The notes: generated from the sequence alone by a model not told the origin. DNA of 64,000 bases from Toxorhynchites rutilus septentrionalis (GCF_029784135.1 NC_073745.1:276792706-276856705); one strand, 5' to 3'; shown: positions 46,150 to 57,590, counted from the first letter of the stretch. Program-made: numbers and translations.

Positions 46150-46395
46150 AGTCGTGAGAGATATTTGATTCACAGGATAACTTTCTCAAACTCAGAAATG
46201 ACGATTGCCGAGCATCATTCCTTTTATTTTGTCGATGTTCTCATCAGTTGAACAAGTAGATGATCATCCTTGACTGGCAATTGGTTCATCACTTCTTGAT
46301 CGTCTTTGAATGCCTTTTTCCATTTATACACCCGGGTTTTCGACATAGTTGTATCACCAAATGTGTTCTGAAACATTTTCACCCCGAGCAAAAAA
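46150..46395 (-). pseudogene. Mariner transposase fragment (SETMAR/irritans-like N-terminal part)
   Basis: In minus-strand sense the reading is KMFQNTFGDTTMSKTRVYKW followed by KKAFKDDQEVMNQLP. FGD..MSKTRVYEW..F is the HTH region of mariners of the vertebrate SETMAR/irritans type. Remnants NIDKI-like and VEKVIL-like follow in broken frames. No TIR or catalytic domain is visible. Confidence 0.55.
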
Positions 46396-46399
46396 AAAA

Positions 46400-46795
46400 T
46401 AACTTGTTCTTATCGGCGCAGTAAATAAACTTAATGAGAGATCGCGCTCAAAATAGCAAAAAAAAAACTATACTATAAATACTGTAAAACTATAAACTAT
46501 AAGAGCTATAAAAACTATAAAAAAAGAAAAATGTTCAGCGGGAAGATTAAAAATAACTATACGTATTTGACAGAATGTATAACACACCTGTCCATGTTCC
46601 TTCAATTATATGTCCGTTTTACCCGCATCGAAAAAAAGTTCTATTTGTCGGTCTGTTTTAATTTCCAATGTTTTTAGGAAAACACTTCTTTTTGTAAAAC
46701 ATTGGCTGTTTAACACTACCGCCCAGTCAAAATTACCGGTCGTATCATTTGCTCATCAGATTTATTCTTGAAATTTTAAACAATGCTATGACTTT
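46400..46795. other. AT-rich DNA, no gene
   Basis: Only a local ACTATAAA repeat at 46,470-46,520 is visible. Confidence 0.35.
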
Positions 46796-46799
46796 TTTT

Positions 46800-47450
46800 T
46801 TAAATATACAGTCGACAAAACAAAAATAGAGGAACAGAGCGGGAAGTCGAAAATTTTAAGTGATTTTTGCTATCATGCTGTAACTTCGTGAAAAATCGAA
46901 GTATAAAGATGGGATGTACATCATTTTAAAGCCCAAACTTTTAGGTATTAGAATTTTTGCGTACTTATGTTTATCTTGTTGTATGTAGCAGAAATATAGG
47001 AATATAATAAAATTCGATTTATTTTTCGAATCGAGTTCAAAAAAGTGCCAAAACAAGTTTTTTGTAGTGTTCTAGAAAATCATCTGTAATTTTGCAAGTA
47101 TAGCAATAAGTTCTGTAAGCGTATCCCCAAAACACCTGTGAACGTTTCATATTGATACGTTCAACGGTTTTTTAGCCGATTTTCCAAAGTTTGGAGTAAA
47201 TTAGAGGAGCACTTCGTACAAATCGCATATCGTACTAGAAAAAAAAGCAAGGCGACTCTCAGAAAGAACAATTCGTAACTTTAATTTCCATACGTATATA
47301 TGGTAAAATATTCTATTACCCGAAAGTTTAAGCTTTCGAATGATATACATCCCATCTTTATGCGTTGATTTTTCACAAAGTTTCAGCATGTCAAAAATGA
47401 ATTCAAATTTTCGACTTCGCACTCAATTTTTCTGTCCAATGTTGTTCACT
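46800..47450. mobile_element. MITE with about 110-bp inverted repeats
   Basis: The left side (46,820-46,930: CGGGAAGTCGAAAATTTTAA, then AAAGATGGGATGTACATCAT) is inverted at 47,335-47,440. A third, single end of the family is at 58,675-58,760 (GAGGAACAGAGTGCGAAGTC). Non-coding. Confidence 0.6.
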
Positions 47451-47625
47451 TCCTTTGTTGTTTTGATATTTTAACAACTGAATATCACACTGGTCAAAAT
47501 GATCGGTTTGATAGAAATAGGTATGTAAAAACTGTCAGTAGTTCTAATGTTAATTCGAAAAATTGTGTATTGAATTGCACTGAAACTGAAAACTTAAGTT
47601 TTAGGAAACATTAGTTTCCATAGAT

Positions 47626-47898
47626 CTTCTTCTTCTTCAATGGCACTAACGTTCCTAGAGGAACTTCGCCGTCTCAACGTAGTATTACTTGCGTCATTTT
47701 TATTAGTACTTAGTTGAGATTTCTATGCCAAATAACACGCCTTGAATGCATTCTGAGTGGCAAGCTCTAGAATACGCGTGATCACAGTGCAAGTCGGAGG
47801 AAATTTCTTTGACGAAAAATTCCCCCGACCAGAACGGGAATCGAACCCGAACACCCGGCATGTTAGTTGTGACGCTAACCAATCGACCAAGGGAGCAC
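47626..47898 (-). mobile_element. tRNA-derived SINE, Feilai-like (copy 2)
   Basis: Nearly identical to 32,715-32,992 over its length, with the same GAA tail and A/B boxes. I could not define a clean target duplication. The tRNA-like end has CGATTGGTTAGCG where copies 1 and 3 have CGAGTGGTTAGCG. Confidence 0.8.
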
Positions 47899-48100
47899 AA
47901 GAGATACATACTAGATACATAGATACAATCGAAATTATGATATCCGTATTCCCCCCACTTCCCCTAAGAATATAATTCAGTAATCTTCATACATGCTTTA
48001 GAATCTAGACTACTATATTTCAATATTCTAGTAACTAAATAGCAGTATCACATGTCGTAAAAGTTCTTACGAAAAGGAGAGATGTAGTTCGATTCAGTTA

Positions 48101-48278
48101 AAATCAGGTAGCAATAACTCTAGTCTAATATATCGAAATAAATAAAATAATTGTAATAAAAACGTTGAGGTGTTAAAAAAATGGAAGGAAAATCAGGAAG
48201 CAATAACTCTAGTCTAATATATCGAAATAAATAAAATAATTGTAATAAAAACGTTGAGGTGTTAAAAAAATGTTTTTA
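48101..48278 (+). repeat. 89-bp tandem duplication
   Basis: The sequence from GCAATAACTCTAGTC (48,111) to GTTAAAAAAATG recurs at 48,200, almost unchanged. It is a recent local duplication. Confidence 0.85.
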
Positions 48279-48376
48279 TTGTACTTTAAAGATAAAAATG
48301 ACCAAAATAAAATCCGACTTGGTTTTCTTGAAAATGCAAATTTATAAAGAAACATTTTTTGTTCGATTTTTGCTGA

Positions 48377-48942
48377 TACAGTGAAACCTGTTTTTGTTCG
48401 GTCTTTTTTGTGCGATTTACTGTTCTTGTGCGGTTTTTTTGTGCGATTTTTGTTTGTGCGGTGTATGGAAAGAAGCATATTTGACGAAGTTATCGTCCAT
48501 TTATTTATTTTTTTCGACGGTTTATATGCATTTCAATGCGAAAAAGCATATTTGCGTCTCAATTATCCACTTCTGAAATCATTCCCCTCCTCTCATCGAA
48601 TGCTCTAAGTTTTTCTAAGATTTTGCATGACATGATTTCTAACAGCAACACGTTTCGACATGCAACTAAAAGCACAAAACAGCCATACGCAACCGAACAG
48701 CCAAAGTGTCCCATCGCAAAGCAGGGAAACAAAAGGAAATTGAACGGTGAATGGCGTGGATTTGAGTTATTTTCTTGGGGGAAACTTTTTTTAGGTGGTC
48801 CCTATCTACCGCACAAAAAAAGGTTTTTTTTCAAAATGTGTACCGAACATGATTTTTTAAAGCTGCTGGTGAAGTTCTGCACGATTTTTTTATGCGACTT
48901 TTTTTGTGCGGTCCCTATCCCCCGCACAAAAAAAGGTTTGCC
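48377..48942. mobile_element. Tigger/pogo-like MITE (copy 2)
   Basis: The inverse of 17,689-18,222. The ends are CAGTGAAACC (48,379) and GGTTTGCCTG (48,933-48,942). The TA flank is kept at the left, while the right has TT. The inner part has the same TTGTGCGG-rich sub-repeats. Confidence 0.65.
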
Positions 48943-49560
48943 TGTTCTTGGTTTTGGGAGTGTTTCCAGAATCACACGGGTAGTGTACCTCGCCTCAAGT
49001 TTAGGGCGCTCTGTTTGTAAATCTAAGCGCTTATTTTATTCAACCATCCTTCATCTTTTACTGCATTTCCAGTCATCTCAAATTTTTTTTTCAGCCTCTT
49101 CTGAACACATTGTTTAATAATTTTTGCCCTTCACTCACCCCATCTCGAAGATACTCTTATTTGAGTATCATTTCGTTTAACATTTAGAAACGAAGTGAGT
49201 GGACAAAAACATGAAGAACAAAAATGTATGAACCCCAGTGAAAAAAGCGTTTCTTTTAAAATAAAATAAGAGGAAAAAATTAAATAAAAAAAAGCAAATA
49301 AGCATGAAACATTAATTTCACAAAATAGAGTACTGGCAAGCATTGAAAAAACGATACATGAATGTATCAATTGTAACAATTGCTTATTGCCACGTTACCA
49401 CTCGAGGACCTATCGAATGTACTTAATCTATTCCAAACTTCAGAGCCTTCTCCCTTGTAGATCTTCGAGTCCAACGAAAATTTTGTAACGAAAACATTGA
49501 ATACATTTTACATACATCTTAGATAAGAATTTTTTTTATTTCTGTAATGAAACAACAATA
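48943..49560. other. AT-rich DNA, no gene
   Basis: No recognisable element. A 193-codon frame that ends at 49,117 starts inside the MITE and crosses its border, so it is not a gene. Confidence 0.35.
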
Positions 49561-49565
49561 GCAAA

Positions 49566-50045
49566 CTAGGGGGTCTCCGTAGCCACATTGGGGGCGCGTT
49601 CGCTTAGTAAGCGATCGATCGTGAGTTCAAAACTCAGAGCCCACATTGGTACAGAATAACTACGTCCACGTAACAATCATCAGCGATGGAGATCGATCCA
49701 CGGTCGAAATAAGATCGATTCATCCATACAACTGCTCTGCTCCGCAAGACACAACGGGCTGCTGTTCTATAAATAACTCAACATTGATCGATTAACTGTC
49801 TCCGTTGTCCGGTCTAACTGGATAATGGAAGAACAGAAAGAATACTCTTACGCCTAAATGGCTACTGTGTAAATGAGTACCATATGCAATGGTATAGAAG
49901 GGAATACTCTAACGCCGAAAAAATGGCAACTGTGTAATGTGCTAATTATAGATATGATAACCATGTGACATGTACACGATTAAAATACGGCTCTGTTACA
50001 GCTAAAATGCTAACGAGCCTCAAATAAACAAATGGGATAAAACAA
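49566..50045 (+). mobile_element. Second tRNA-related SINE family
   Basis: The head has TAGCCACATTGG and, about 45 bp on, GAGTTCAAAACTC, which fit degenerate A and B boxes of a tRNA promoter, with an anticodon-stem-like CGCTTAGTAAGCG between. The body is about 400 bp and ends in a short A-rich tail (AATAAACAAATGGG). Internally, GAATACTCTTACGCC and GAATACTCTAACGCC are direct repeats near 49,840 and 49,901. The family name is not known to me. Confidence 0.5.
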
Positions 50046-52440
50046 AACAATAGCAACCTTGTACTTGTTGAACATGAAAGCTTTTCCTTGTTCAAACATC
50101 TTGGATTCGTTCTAATTGTTCTCAGGTTCGTTCATTAATTTTCACATATTCCAGTTTCGAGTTCGAGCTTTGGGACCACTTGGGACTCAAGAATACAAAA
50201 ATCAAAAGAAAAATATTAATTGAAAAGATCAAAAAGGTTCATCGAATGTTCATCCTCGAGCAACACCAGCGTGGATCAAGCGATAACGAGTCTCGCTTGA
50301 ACTATACCCCTCTCTACATTCGAAACCATAAAACCTCGTCTAGAAAGTGAAATTCGTGCCCCACCGTAAACAAATTATCCGGGTTTTAATAACCATAAAT
50401 TTGATCATCGTGCATGACATCATTGACGTTGCTTCATTACTCGCGACTGGACCGGAGTGAGAAGGGAGAAAAAAAACCTCACCCGCTGCCGATGAAGCTG
50501 TATTTTTTTACGTCTGCTTCGAGTCTCGAGTCGAAGAAAGATGCATCCGCACCTTCACCATCATCGTTATTAGCGACCGGCAACAGTTGGAAATCGAGGT
50601 CAATACGTCCTATATTTGCGTGGCTTGCATTTTTTCGTGCTCATTAGCCGCTGCTCAGGGCCTGCAGCGAGGTTTGCAGCGGAGCAGAAAAAGAAAGAAG
50701 AACACCCTCGAATGATAATGTATAAATAAATGCATCCTTTTTTTTCTCTCGCTGCTCCGCGCCGAAGGTGCCTCGATACCTCCGCCGGAGGGAGTTGTGT
50801 AATGCACTCCAGACAGATGCAAATGGTTGGCGGATGCAGAGGCGTGCCAAATTTGAGCAAGCGGAAATAGGTCATTGGCGGGAATGTGTCCATTACATGG
50901 CGAATCTCTAGGGAGTATTTATCGAGAGGGAAAAAATTGGATTCCGATTAATGAAGACTAACACGATATTTACATTTCGCCGTGCTAAAATTACTGCAGA
51001 ACATCGCTCGAGAGTGCATGTGGTATCGATGCATGTATGCAAAAGCATTAAACTTGAAGTTAGTGTTACCAAAGCTATATAAATCGACATTTACCGATGT
51101 GATCATATAGATATAGCTTTTAGGGTTTTCTTGCTTTGCACATTTAATATTGCAATCGGAAACGACAGCCATGTAAACTGTGGTCGAGGAACGCAAAGGA
51201 GAGTTCGTTGAAGTCATTAAATGATCATCGGACCGATAATTTTGAAAATTTTTGATTTATATCATCTCATATTACTCTTAAAAAGCCATCTATCTTGTTA
51301 ATAAAAAAGGGAAAACAAACTAACTTTGCATATCAATAAACATTAATTTGTATTCGCATCCACGCCGAATTTTGGAGTCCGCCGCCAGATTGAGATAAGC
51401 ACTTTGATGGAACGGAGCTTAATGCGAATGGTCGTCGAATGTTTGCCTTCGATGCATCCCTGCTGCAGTGGCTGTTTTTTTAGCTGCAATGGCTGGTCGT
51501 TTCTCTCCGTCAGCGTTATTTGTGTGCAGTGGATTCGAAATGTTATTAATGGTTACACGATGACGGAACAGAAACAGTCGAAATATCTAGCGAGGAGGAA
51601 CTGGAACGAAATTCTGCAATCTAATCGATTTTGATGCACCTCGATTCCAATCCATCGTGCCCTGGATAAGATTTAGCTCAAACGACTTCACCATCTGTGG
51701 GATGGACTTCGCTAAATGCATTTACAGTGAGAGAGTTGGGGAGATATAAAAAGCCAGTATGCGGCAACATGATGAACAAAATTCATGGAAGCTTAGGAAA
51801 CATTTAGTTTGGAAATTAATTGAACAGAGTCTTGTTAGTTCATACTGGGAATGTAAAGTACCCGTCTAGCTTATCATGGAATTAATACGCTGACTTCAAT
51901 GTTTATCCCACATTTCCAGATTTTTAATACATGCTTGCATACCGAGTTGAACCGCATGAATGGATATATCGAACATTACGGCTAAATACCCTACCTTTAG
52001 AATGTGTGATTCCATAATCGACATCTTCAACGAACACCAAAACGTGCTGACAGAGCTGTGAATGCTCAACCCCGAACAGCATGATCATCGTTATAGTCCG
52101 GTGTCAGAATCACCGGGAACACCGAAAAGGGAAATCTGCCGCAAAACAGTGAAAATCGCACGGAACAATGCCAATATTTCCATTTTAATATCATTAAATA
52201 TTCAGTGCTCTTGCAAGCAACACAACGAAATGTTTGAAGGGTCTGCCTGTTGCACAACGGGAAGAGTGAAAGTAGCAGTGCGTCCGGGATACTCGTGAAA
52301 GTCAAGCAATGTTATCCACATGAAAAAAGTCGCAGGAGGGTTGTGTTCGAGATACGACCACATAGTTGACGTAGGATTCCGTTAGTATATCTGTTGATTT
52401 TGGATATGTTTGAAGAATTACACCGTTAAACTCTTTGATA
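50046..52440. other. Low-copy DNA, no supported gene
   Basis: There is no second copy in the window. GC-richer islands are at 50,440-50,900 and 51,350-51,660. The open frames are short and overlapping. Possible host intronic or regulatory DNA. A GACGTAG fragment (TTGACGTAGGATTCCG) is at 52,368, and one 95-bp unit is at 52,445-52,520. Confidence 0.35.
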
Positions 52441-52839
52441 ATGATTTGGTTTTAAAGTCTCTGTTAGGGAACACATTTCGGTAGGAACAAAAGTTCCCTC
52501 TACTTTCATGTATTTGCATTTTTTTTGACGTAGGACTACGTCTAACCGGAAGATATAGGGGGTGAAATGGAAATCTAGGGACTGAACAAGAAGGAAAAAA
52601 TGCAAGATTTGGATCGCTTATAACTCGAGCATTTCTCAATATATCGCAAAGGTTTTTGCATCAATTGATAGGAAATATATCTACGCATCTATCATAACGA
52701 ATAACATTTCATTTTTCTTGAGACAAATAATTGAATAATTGGGAAATATCAATCATTGTCAAAATGCACTATGTGCCCATTTTTGATTGGTCCATTTTGT
52801 TTCGCATCACATTACATCAACAAACCAACACAAGCAGCC

Positions 52840-53036
52840 ATGTCTGGACATGGTAAAGGAGGAAAAGTGAAGGGAAAGCGTGTTGATCTGGAGTTCCCCG
52901 CAAGGGTAGCTAGGCCGAGCGCGTTAGTACCAATGCACCAGTCCACCTAGCCGGCGTTATATAGTTTCGGCCGCCGAAGTGATCGAGTTAGCTGGCAAAG
53001 CTGCTCGCGACGATAAGAAAACCCGCATTCGGAACA
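52840..53036 (+). pseudogene. H2A (pseudogene): Histone H2A pseudogene (copy B, unit 2)
   Basis: From the ATG at 52,840: MSGHGKGGKVKGK, then VDLEFPARVARP in the shifted frame. In the original frame AERV, APVHLAGVI and VIELAGKAARDDKKTRI (about 52,985-53,035) can be read. Compared with copy A, an in-frame 18-bp deletion removes AKSGSN. The shared internal deletion and the shared stop inside APVHLAGVI show that both copies descend from one already broken gene. A tail frame to 53,286 (RVANAIAKRHQVAEEK) does not resemble H2A. There is no promoter, because it is deleted. Confidence 0.85.
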
Positions 53037-53265
53037 GAACACATTCGGTTCGGTGGACATCAAGACAACAGGCAGTTGCAGCGAGTGGCGAGTGGCAAAC
53101 GCAATCGCAAAACGGCATCAGGTAGCAGAAGAAAAAAGTTTGTTCTTTATACAAACTGCTTTGGTGACAAATCCAGAACAAGGCGGCATCGAGGGCGTTC
53201 GAAAATGGTTTTTTTCAAAACCACGAGTACTAAGTTTTCTAAATTGGAACCATTCCTTAAAACAA

Positions 53266-53281
53266 GGCGCTTCTCAGGGCC
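53266..53281 (+). terminator. Histone-type 3' stem-loop (copy B, unit 2)
   Basis: GGCGCTTCTCAGGGCC: the same stem mismatch as in copy A plus a loop change (TTTC to TTCT). It is preceded by AACAA. Confidence 0.65.
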
Positions 53282-53856
53282 ATTAAACCTTCCAAAAAAG
53301 AGTTTAGGAAATACAGTTCAATGCTTTCTAAAACAATATCCAAAATAATAATAAAACACAAATTGATTTTTTCATAATTTGTTTACCAGGATATGATGAG
53401 TATGTGAATTTGGCAGTTGTTCTGAGCTTATTGATTTTCACCAATTCTTAAATTGCTTCTAGATTGAAAGTACAGTAATTTACACTTATCTCGACATTTA
53501 GCTAATTGGACGGACCTGCAATGCGACATATTTAGTTGGACATTTTTGTAAACATAGAGTTCGGGGTCCAAATTATGACCCCACATTGAAAGTCGACACT
53601 GTACCACTGTCATCGCAAATGTTCAATTACAGGTTAAAATTACTTCCAATCCGATACTGAGTGGTGGTAATGCGACGTGCCATTGAATGTAATTTACTGT
53701 AAAATATGTCACAAGCTGGATGGGAAGAAATTTTCCAACTGTGAAAGCTGTGGTGAGTGGCAAATGCAATCGTTAAACATAAAGGTTTAGCCGAGCAAGA
53801 TGGAGATATCGAGTGATAACAAAACAATAAACTCTTTAGATTGAAGATAATTTTGT

Positions 53857-53872
53857 GATCCTGAAAAGGACC
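53857..53872 (-). terminator. Histone-type 3' stem-loop, opposite orientation (copy B)
   Basis: In minus-strand sense GGTCCTTTTCAGGATC, identical to the one at 12,611-12,626. It points away from the H2A units. Confidence 0.6.
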
Positions 53873-54028
53873 CTTTTTAGCCTGCATGTGAATCCAACGA
53901 GCGAACAAATCGTAATGAATGTATTTTTTTGCCATCGCTCTCTTTTAACGCTCATTCGTTCGTCTCGTTGGACTCGCCCCTCTGGCTGAGTCTGCCGATT
54001 TGTCTCTATCCTGTGAGTGTGTACCACT

Positions 54029-54048
54029 AGAGTATAAAACACGCGGAC
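54029..54048 (+). promoter_or_regulatory. TATA-type core promoter of H2A unit 1 (copy B)
   Basis: AGAGTATAAAACACGCGGAC about 75 bp upstream of the H2A homology, conserved with copy A. No clear CCAAT box is seen in the 100 bp upstream. Confidence 0.5.
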
Positions 54049-54110
54049 CCCAAAAAAATATCTTATTTTCTTTGAAACCGTAAACCCGTGTGGTTGTACG
54101 GCATCGGCAT

Positions 54111-54354
54111 CCTGGACGTAACAAAGGAGGACAAGTTAAGGGAAAGGCAAAGTCTCACTCGAACCGTGCAGGTCTCCAGTTTCCTGTTGGTCGCATTCAC
54201 TGATTGCTCCGCAAGGGTAACTAGGCCGAACGGATTGGTGCCGGAGCACCAGTATACCTAACAGCGATTATAGAGTTTCGGCCGTCGGAGTGCTCGAGTT
54301 AGCTTGCAAAGCTGCTCACGACAACCAGAAAACCCGCATCAAGAACAGAGCTTC
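54111..54354 (+). pseudogene. H2A (pseudogene): Histone H2A pseudogene (copy B, unit 1)
   Basis: The reading from 54,111 is [29 protein letters not shown], stop (54,199), LLRKGN, stop (54,220), AERIGAGAPVYLTAIIEF, then after a 1-bp shift VLELACKAAHDNQKTRIKN. It is the better preserved of the two H2A types, with nearly continuous homology to residues about 3-81 of canonical H2A. The start codon and the C-terminal third are gone. The same stops are present in copy A, so the gene was dead before the element was duplicated. Confidence 0.85.
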
Positions 54355-54570
54355 GGTTCGGCGCTCATCAAGGCAACAATTAGTTTCAGTGAGTGGCAAA
54401 GTGTTTCTCCGGCACGTCGCATCAAATGTAATTTACTGAACAACATGTCACAAGCTGGATGGGTAGAAATTTTCCAACTGTGAAAGCTGTGGCGATTACC
54501 AATAGCTAAACAGGAAGGTTTAACCGAACAAGATGGGAATATCGAGTGATAACAAAAACACAACACCAAA

Positions 54571-54586
54571 GGTTCTTTTCAGAACC
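54571..54586 (+). terminator. Histone mRNA 3' stem-loop (copy B, unit 1)
   Basis: GGTTCTTTTCAGAACC: a perfect 6-bp stem with TTTC loop, about 220 bp beyond the H2A homology. It is preceded by CACCAAA. Identical to copy A. Confidence 0.8.
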
Positions 54587-54914
54587 ATCAACATGTTCAT
54601 AAAGAGTAAACAGTAAACTAATCCATTTTTCAGGTAGATAGGTAGGTATTCACGTAGGAGAAGAAAATAAAACAATATATTTAAAATATATGTTTAACAA
54701 AAGCTGTCCCCTTTGTATAGTCCTACGTCACTCCGGTTATGTCCCCGACATTACCCACCCGTCTTTTTTTTTATCTGTATTATAGTGACTTTCAACTCAT
54801 TTGTCTGGTTCGTCACATTTACTTCTATTTTTGGAAGAATTTCGGAAGTGAGAATTGAACTCGTGACCTTCAGCGTGAGAGGCATGGATGTTACCACTAC
54901 GCCAGATCGCCTCC

Positions 54915-55262
54915 ACATGTATTTGCAATGTCGATTTCCCCCAGACAGGTTTTTATGTCTCTGTTAGGGACCCGCCGCGTGTATCGTCAATTTCGACCAA
55001 TCAGTAGTGGGTGTTTCCGTTAGGATAGGGGTTGAGATTTATCAATTGTTCGATAGTTAGTTTCATGACATATATTATTTTCTTCAATATAAAAAATTGT
55101 TATAGAGTGCCGAAATCGATTGACGCAAAAATTTCATCATTCCATCACGAAATGACTGAGCAATAAACGTTTGGAATTGGACAATTTTCACGATGTGCTC
55201 AATTTTCGATTTTCAATTTGTACCCTGATATGTTCCCGAAAGACGTAATTCTACGTCAAAAA
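54915..55262 (-). repeat. 95-bp unit and GACGTAG-family 5' end (reverse)
   Basis: One 95-bp unit at 54,915-54,975 (CATGTATTTGCAATGTCGAT). Then a reverse 5' module ends in GACGTAATTCTACGTCA at 55,242-55,258, the mirror of the remnant at 651-780. Confidence 0.55.
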
Positions 55263-55928
55263 GAATTCTCATTGCCATTACACATTTTCAAGGGGTTTGA
55301 TTCGAGAACCACAACAAATTGAACTGCTGCAAAAAAAACCACTGAGCAAATATTTGTTGTAAATTGATCTGTTTTTCCGAAAATAAGAACGACAAAATTA
55401 ATCGTACTGCACTCATATTTTCATAATAATAAATAATTGTATACATAATAGAGATTAGAAATATTTCGTACTAAACACAGGTCACAGAATGTTTTGGATT
55501 GACTTCACTGAATTCTGTTTGAACGCGCGCAAATGATGGATGAGATTTTTGACGTAGAACTACGTGTTTCATGAAGGGTGCCAAATCAGAAAACAGGTCA
55601 CGTTTTTATGAAATAAAGTTAACGTTAATAACTATTTTGCCGTGAACGGATTTTGGCGATTTACATACTAAACGAATCGGAAAATCCCTAAGATTTGTTT
55701 AATATGCTATACATTAGAATCCCTTGGTATGTAAATGGTTCAAATTCATGAAAACTTTAAGCGTTTCCATCTTCCCATACATTTGTTTTGTCCATTTGTG
55801 TGCTTTCCCGAACAGAGATATCAATAGCGAGCAACTTATCGACGACCAACGGAGGGGAAATCGTAGGATTTAAAGTCTCCGTGAACAAAGGAAAAGAAGA
55901 AGAATGAAGGGGAATACTTGCCTAGAGT

Positions 55929-55970
55929 ATAAACAGTGGATCTCGCTCAGGCAAACTTTCATTCGGCATC
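55929..55970 (+). promoter_or_regulatory. TATA + initiator-like core promoter in element G
   Basis: GAGTATAAACAGTGG at 55,929, with CTTTCATTCGGCATCG about 30 bp downstream. Position and spacing fit an RNA polymerase II core promoter. Confidence 0.4.
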
Positions 55971-56138
55971 GGACTGTTGAACAATCCAGTTCACTTTGCT
56001 TTCGCTGCGCTTCGATCTAAGATTGGACCCCACCAGTGGTAATCCAACTTGGATATCGTCGTTTGCATTTTCTGTTCGTTATTCGTATCGTGTGTTTTTC
56101 TTCCCGCGTCATAAATTGGACGCTTCGCGTAGTGTGTG

Positions 56139-56600
56139 ATGAGCCAGAAGAAGAGGAAGGCAGGCTCGAGCTCTGTAAAAAACGAACGCATTGCCAGCGG
56201 CAATGAAATTTCGAGATAAGCGTCATCTAATGATGCACGCGATGTTGGTGCAGTGAAAAGCGCTCGCTCTGAACCGAGCCTTCGCGAGTGTGACACCGTA
56301 TCGATCAACAGCGAATCAGGCGATTTCGGCGAGTCGGTCGAAAATGTAAACGCCGTTACCCAGGTAGTAACCAAAATGAAGCTCCCCCGCTGGTGGTGTG
56401 AAAGCGGTCGCTATTGACAAACTCATCAGCGAATTCGCATCGATGGCTGTTACAGCAGAGTACAAACTGTGTGGCATGATTCAGCCTTTTTCCAAGCAGT
56501 TAACATTGTTTATTTTCCGTCATCATAAGGGCTTCTTTGGTGCCTTTGAGAATGCATCAATGCATTAAACTGACATTATGGCGAAGCAGGCGTTACGGTT
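56139..56600 (+). pseudogene. Broken ORF of unknown origin in element G
   Basis: From the ATG at 56,139: MSQKKRKAGSSSVKNERIAS, GNEISR, a TAA, then SSNDARDVGAVKSARSEPSL and DTVSINSESGDFGESVENVN. After a shift near 56,380 another frame gives KAVAIDKLISEFASMAVTAE and FRHHKGFFGAFENAS. The composition is protein-like (Ser/Glu/Lys-rich, low in AT-driven residues), and the piece sits about 180 bp behind a TATA box. I do not recognise the protein; a captured host gene or an element-encoded protein are both possible. Confidence 0.4.
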
Positions 56601-57590
56601 GTGCTTCAAAAAAATATTTGGGGAATACCAAGCAGGTTGAATGTCTTACTGGAATGTTATATGTTATTTAGGTTCACGTGCCAGTCACAAAACTGTCTTC
56701 AACTAGGATTGCATTTGCGCTAATATTGATCATAATGGAGCATTGCTACTGTTTTCGAGGTTGTTGATATTAGCAAAAAGAATTTATTTCGCTTGTTTAA
56801 TCACCGAGAAAGTAAATGTCGTTCTGGAATTTTATATGTCATTAGGTTTCGCTTGCCAGTAGCAAAAATTCCTCCACTAAGGATGACAGCTGCGCTTCTT
56901 TCGAGCATGAGAAAGTAATGGAACTTTTTTTTGAGGCCAGTAATATTAACACATGCGTTTCTTTTGAGAATAGCGCAAAATAATGAGAAGTGTTTATATT
57001 CCTAGTAGTTTCAAGTCATCAATGTATGGCTCTGTATACATGTTATGGTCAACGCTTGTTTGGCGCTTGGTTTACGCTTATTTTGTACGAACGATGCCTA
57101 GAGATGCGATTCCTTTGAGGCAATACTAAATAACATGTAGCATGATATTTGATACTTGCAAGTGTTATCATTGTTGTTGTTTCCATGCGGTGCCAAAGAT
57201 ATATTGATGTAGTTATGAGATGTGGAATAATGGTGCTGGTATAACATGTATATAATCGACTGTAGCCGAGTCTATGTCAATTGCGAAAAAGGCTACCGGA
57301 ATAGCGATCGAGGTAAATTTTCAATGCATTGACATGAAATAAATTGCGACATACGATCAGCTAGTGTATTGTTTTGCGAGGGCAAGAATGAATTATCAAT
57401 CAATTATCGTCAACTGATTCTACAATGAAAGAAACATTTCAGAGATTATTTTACTAAGCAGTTGTTTCGAAAATTTCACAGCATTATAGAATAATATCCG
57501 AAGGTATAAACAAGCGACTTATATAAAATAACAGCGTAGTTCTACGTCAACAATGCGGTTGTATCTTGGACACAACCTCCTATAACTTTT

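Larger units (their letters stand above)
52526..54763 (+). mobile_element. GACGTAG-family element B carrying two histone H2A pseudogenes
   Basis: The 5' box is TGACGTAGGACTACGTC (52,526-52,542) and the 3' end TAGTCCTACGTCACTCCG plus GGTTATGTCCCCGACATTAC then CCACCC (54,718-54,763). Internal order: 5' module, H2A unit 2, stem-loop, spacer, inverted stem-loop, promoter, H2A unit 1, stem-loop. This is the same order as element A read in reverse. Against A, it lacks about 185 bp holding the unit 2 promoter (junction near 52,799) and 18 bp of the H2A tail. Confidence 0.75.
55550..57590 (+). mobile_element. GACGTAG-family element G with its own promoter and a broken ORF
   Basis: The 5' box is TGACGTAGAACTACGTG (55,550-55,566), then AAGGGTGCCAAATCAGAAAA as in element F. 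The 3' end is TAGTTCTACGTCAACAATG with GGTTGTATCTTGGACACAAC (57,537-57,580). A diverged copy of the last 220 bp follows in tandem at 57,708-57,930, and the block TGCCAGTCGCAATACT is likewise repeated near 56,680, 56,855 and 57,651. Confidence 0.6.

Noticed and set aside
48536..49117. 193-codon frame on the plus strand
   Set aside because: It begins inside a MITE and leaves it. Its first part translates non-coding repeat that is also present at 17,689-18,222.
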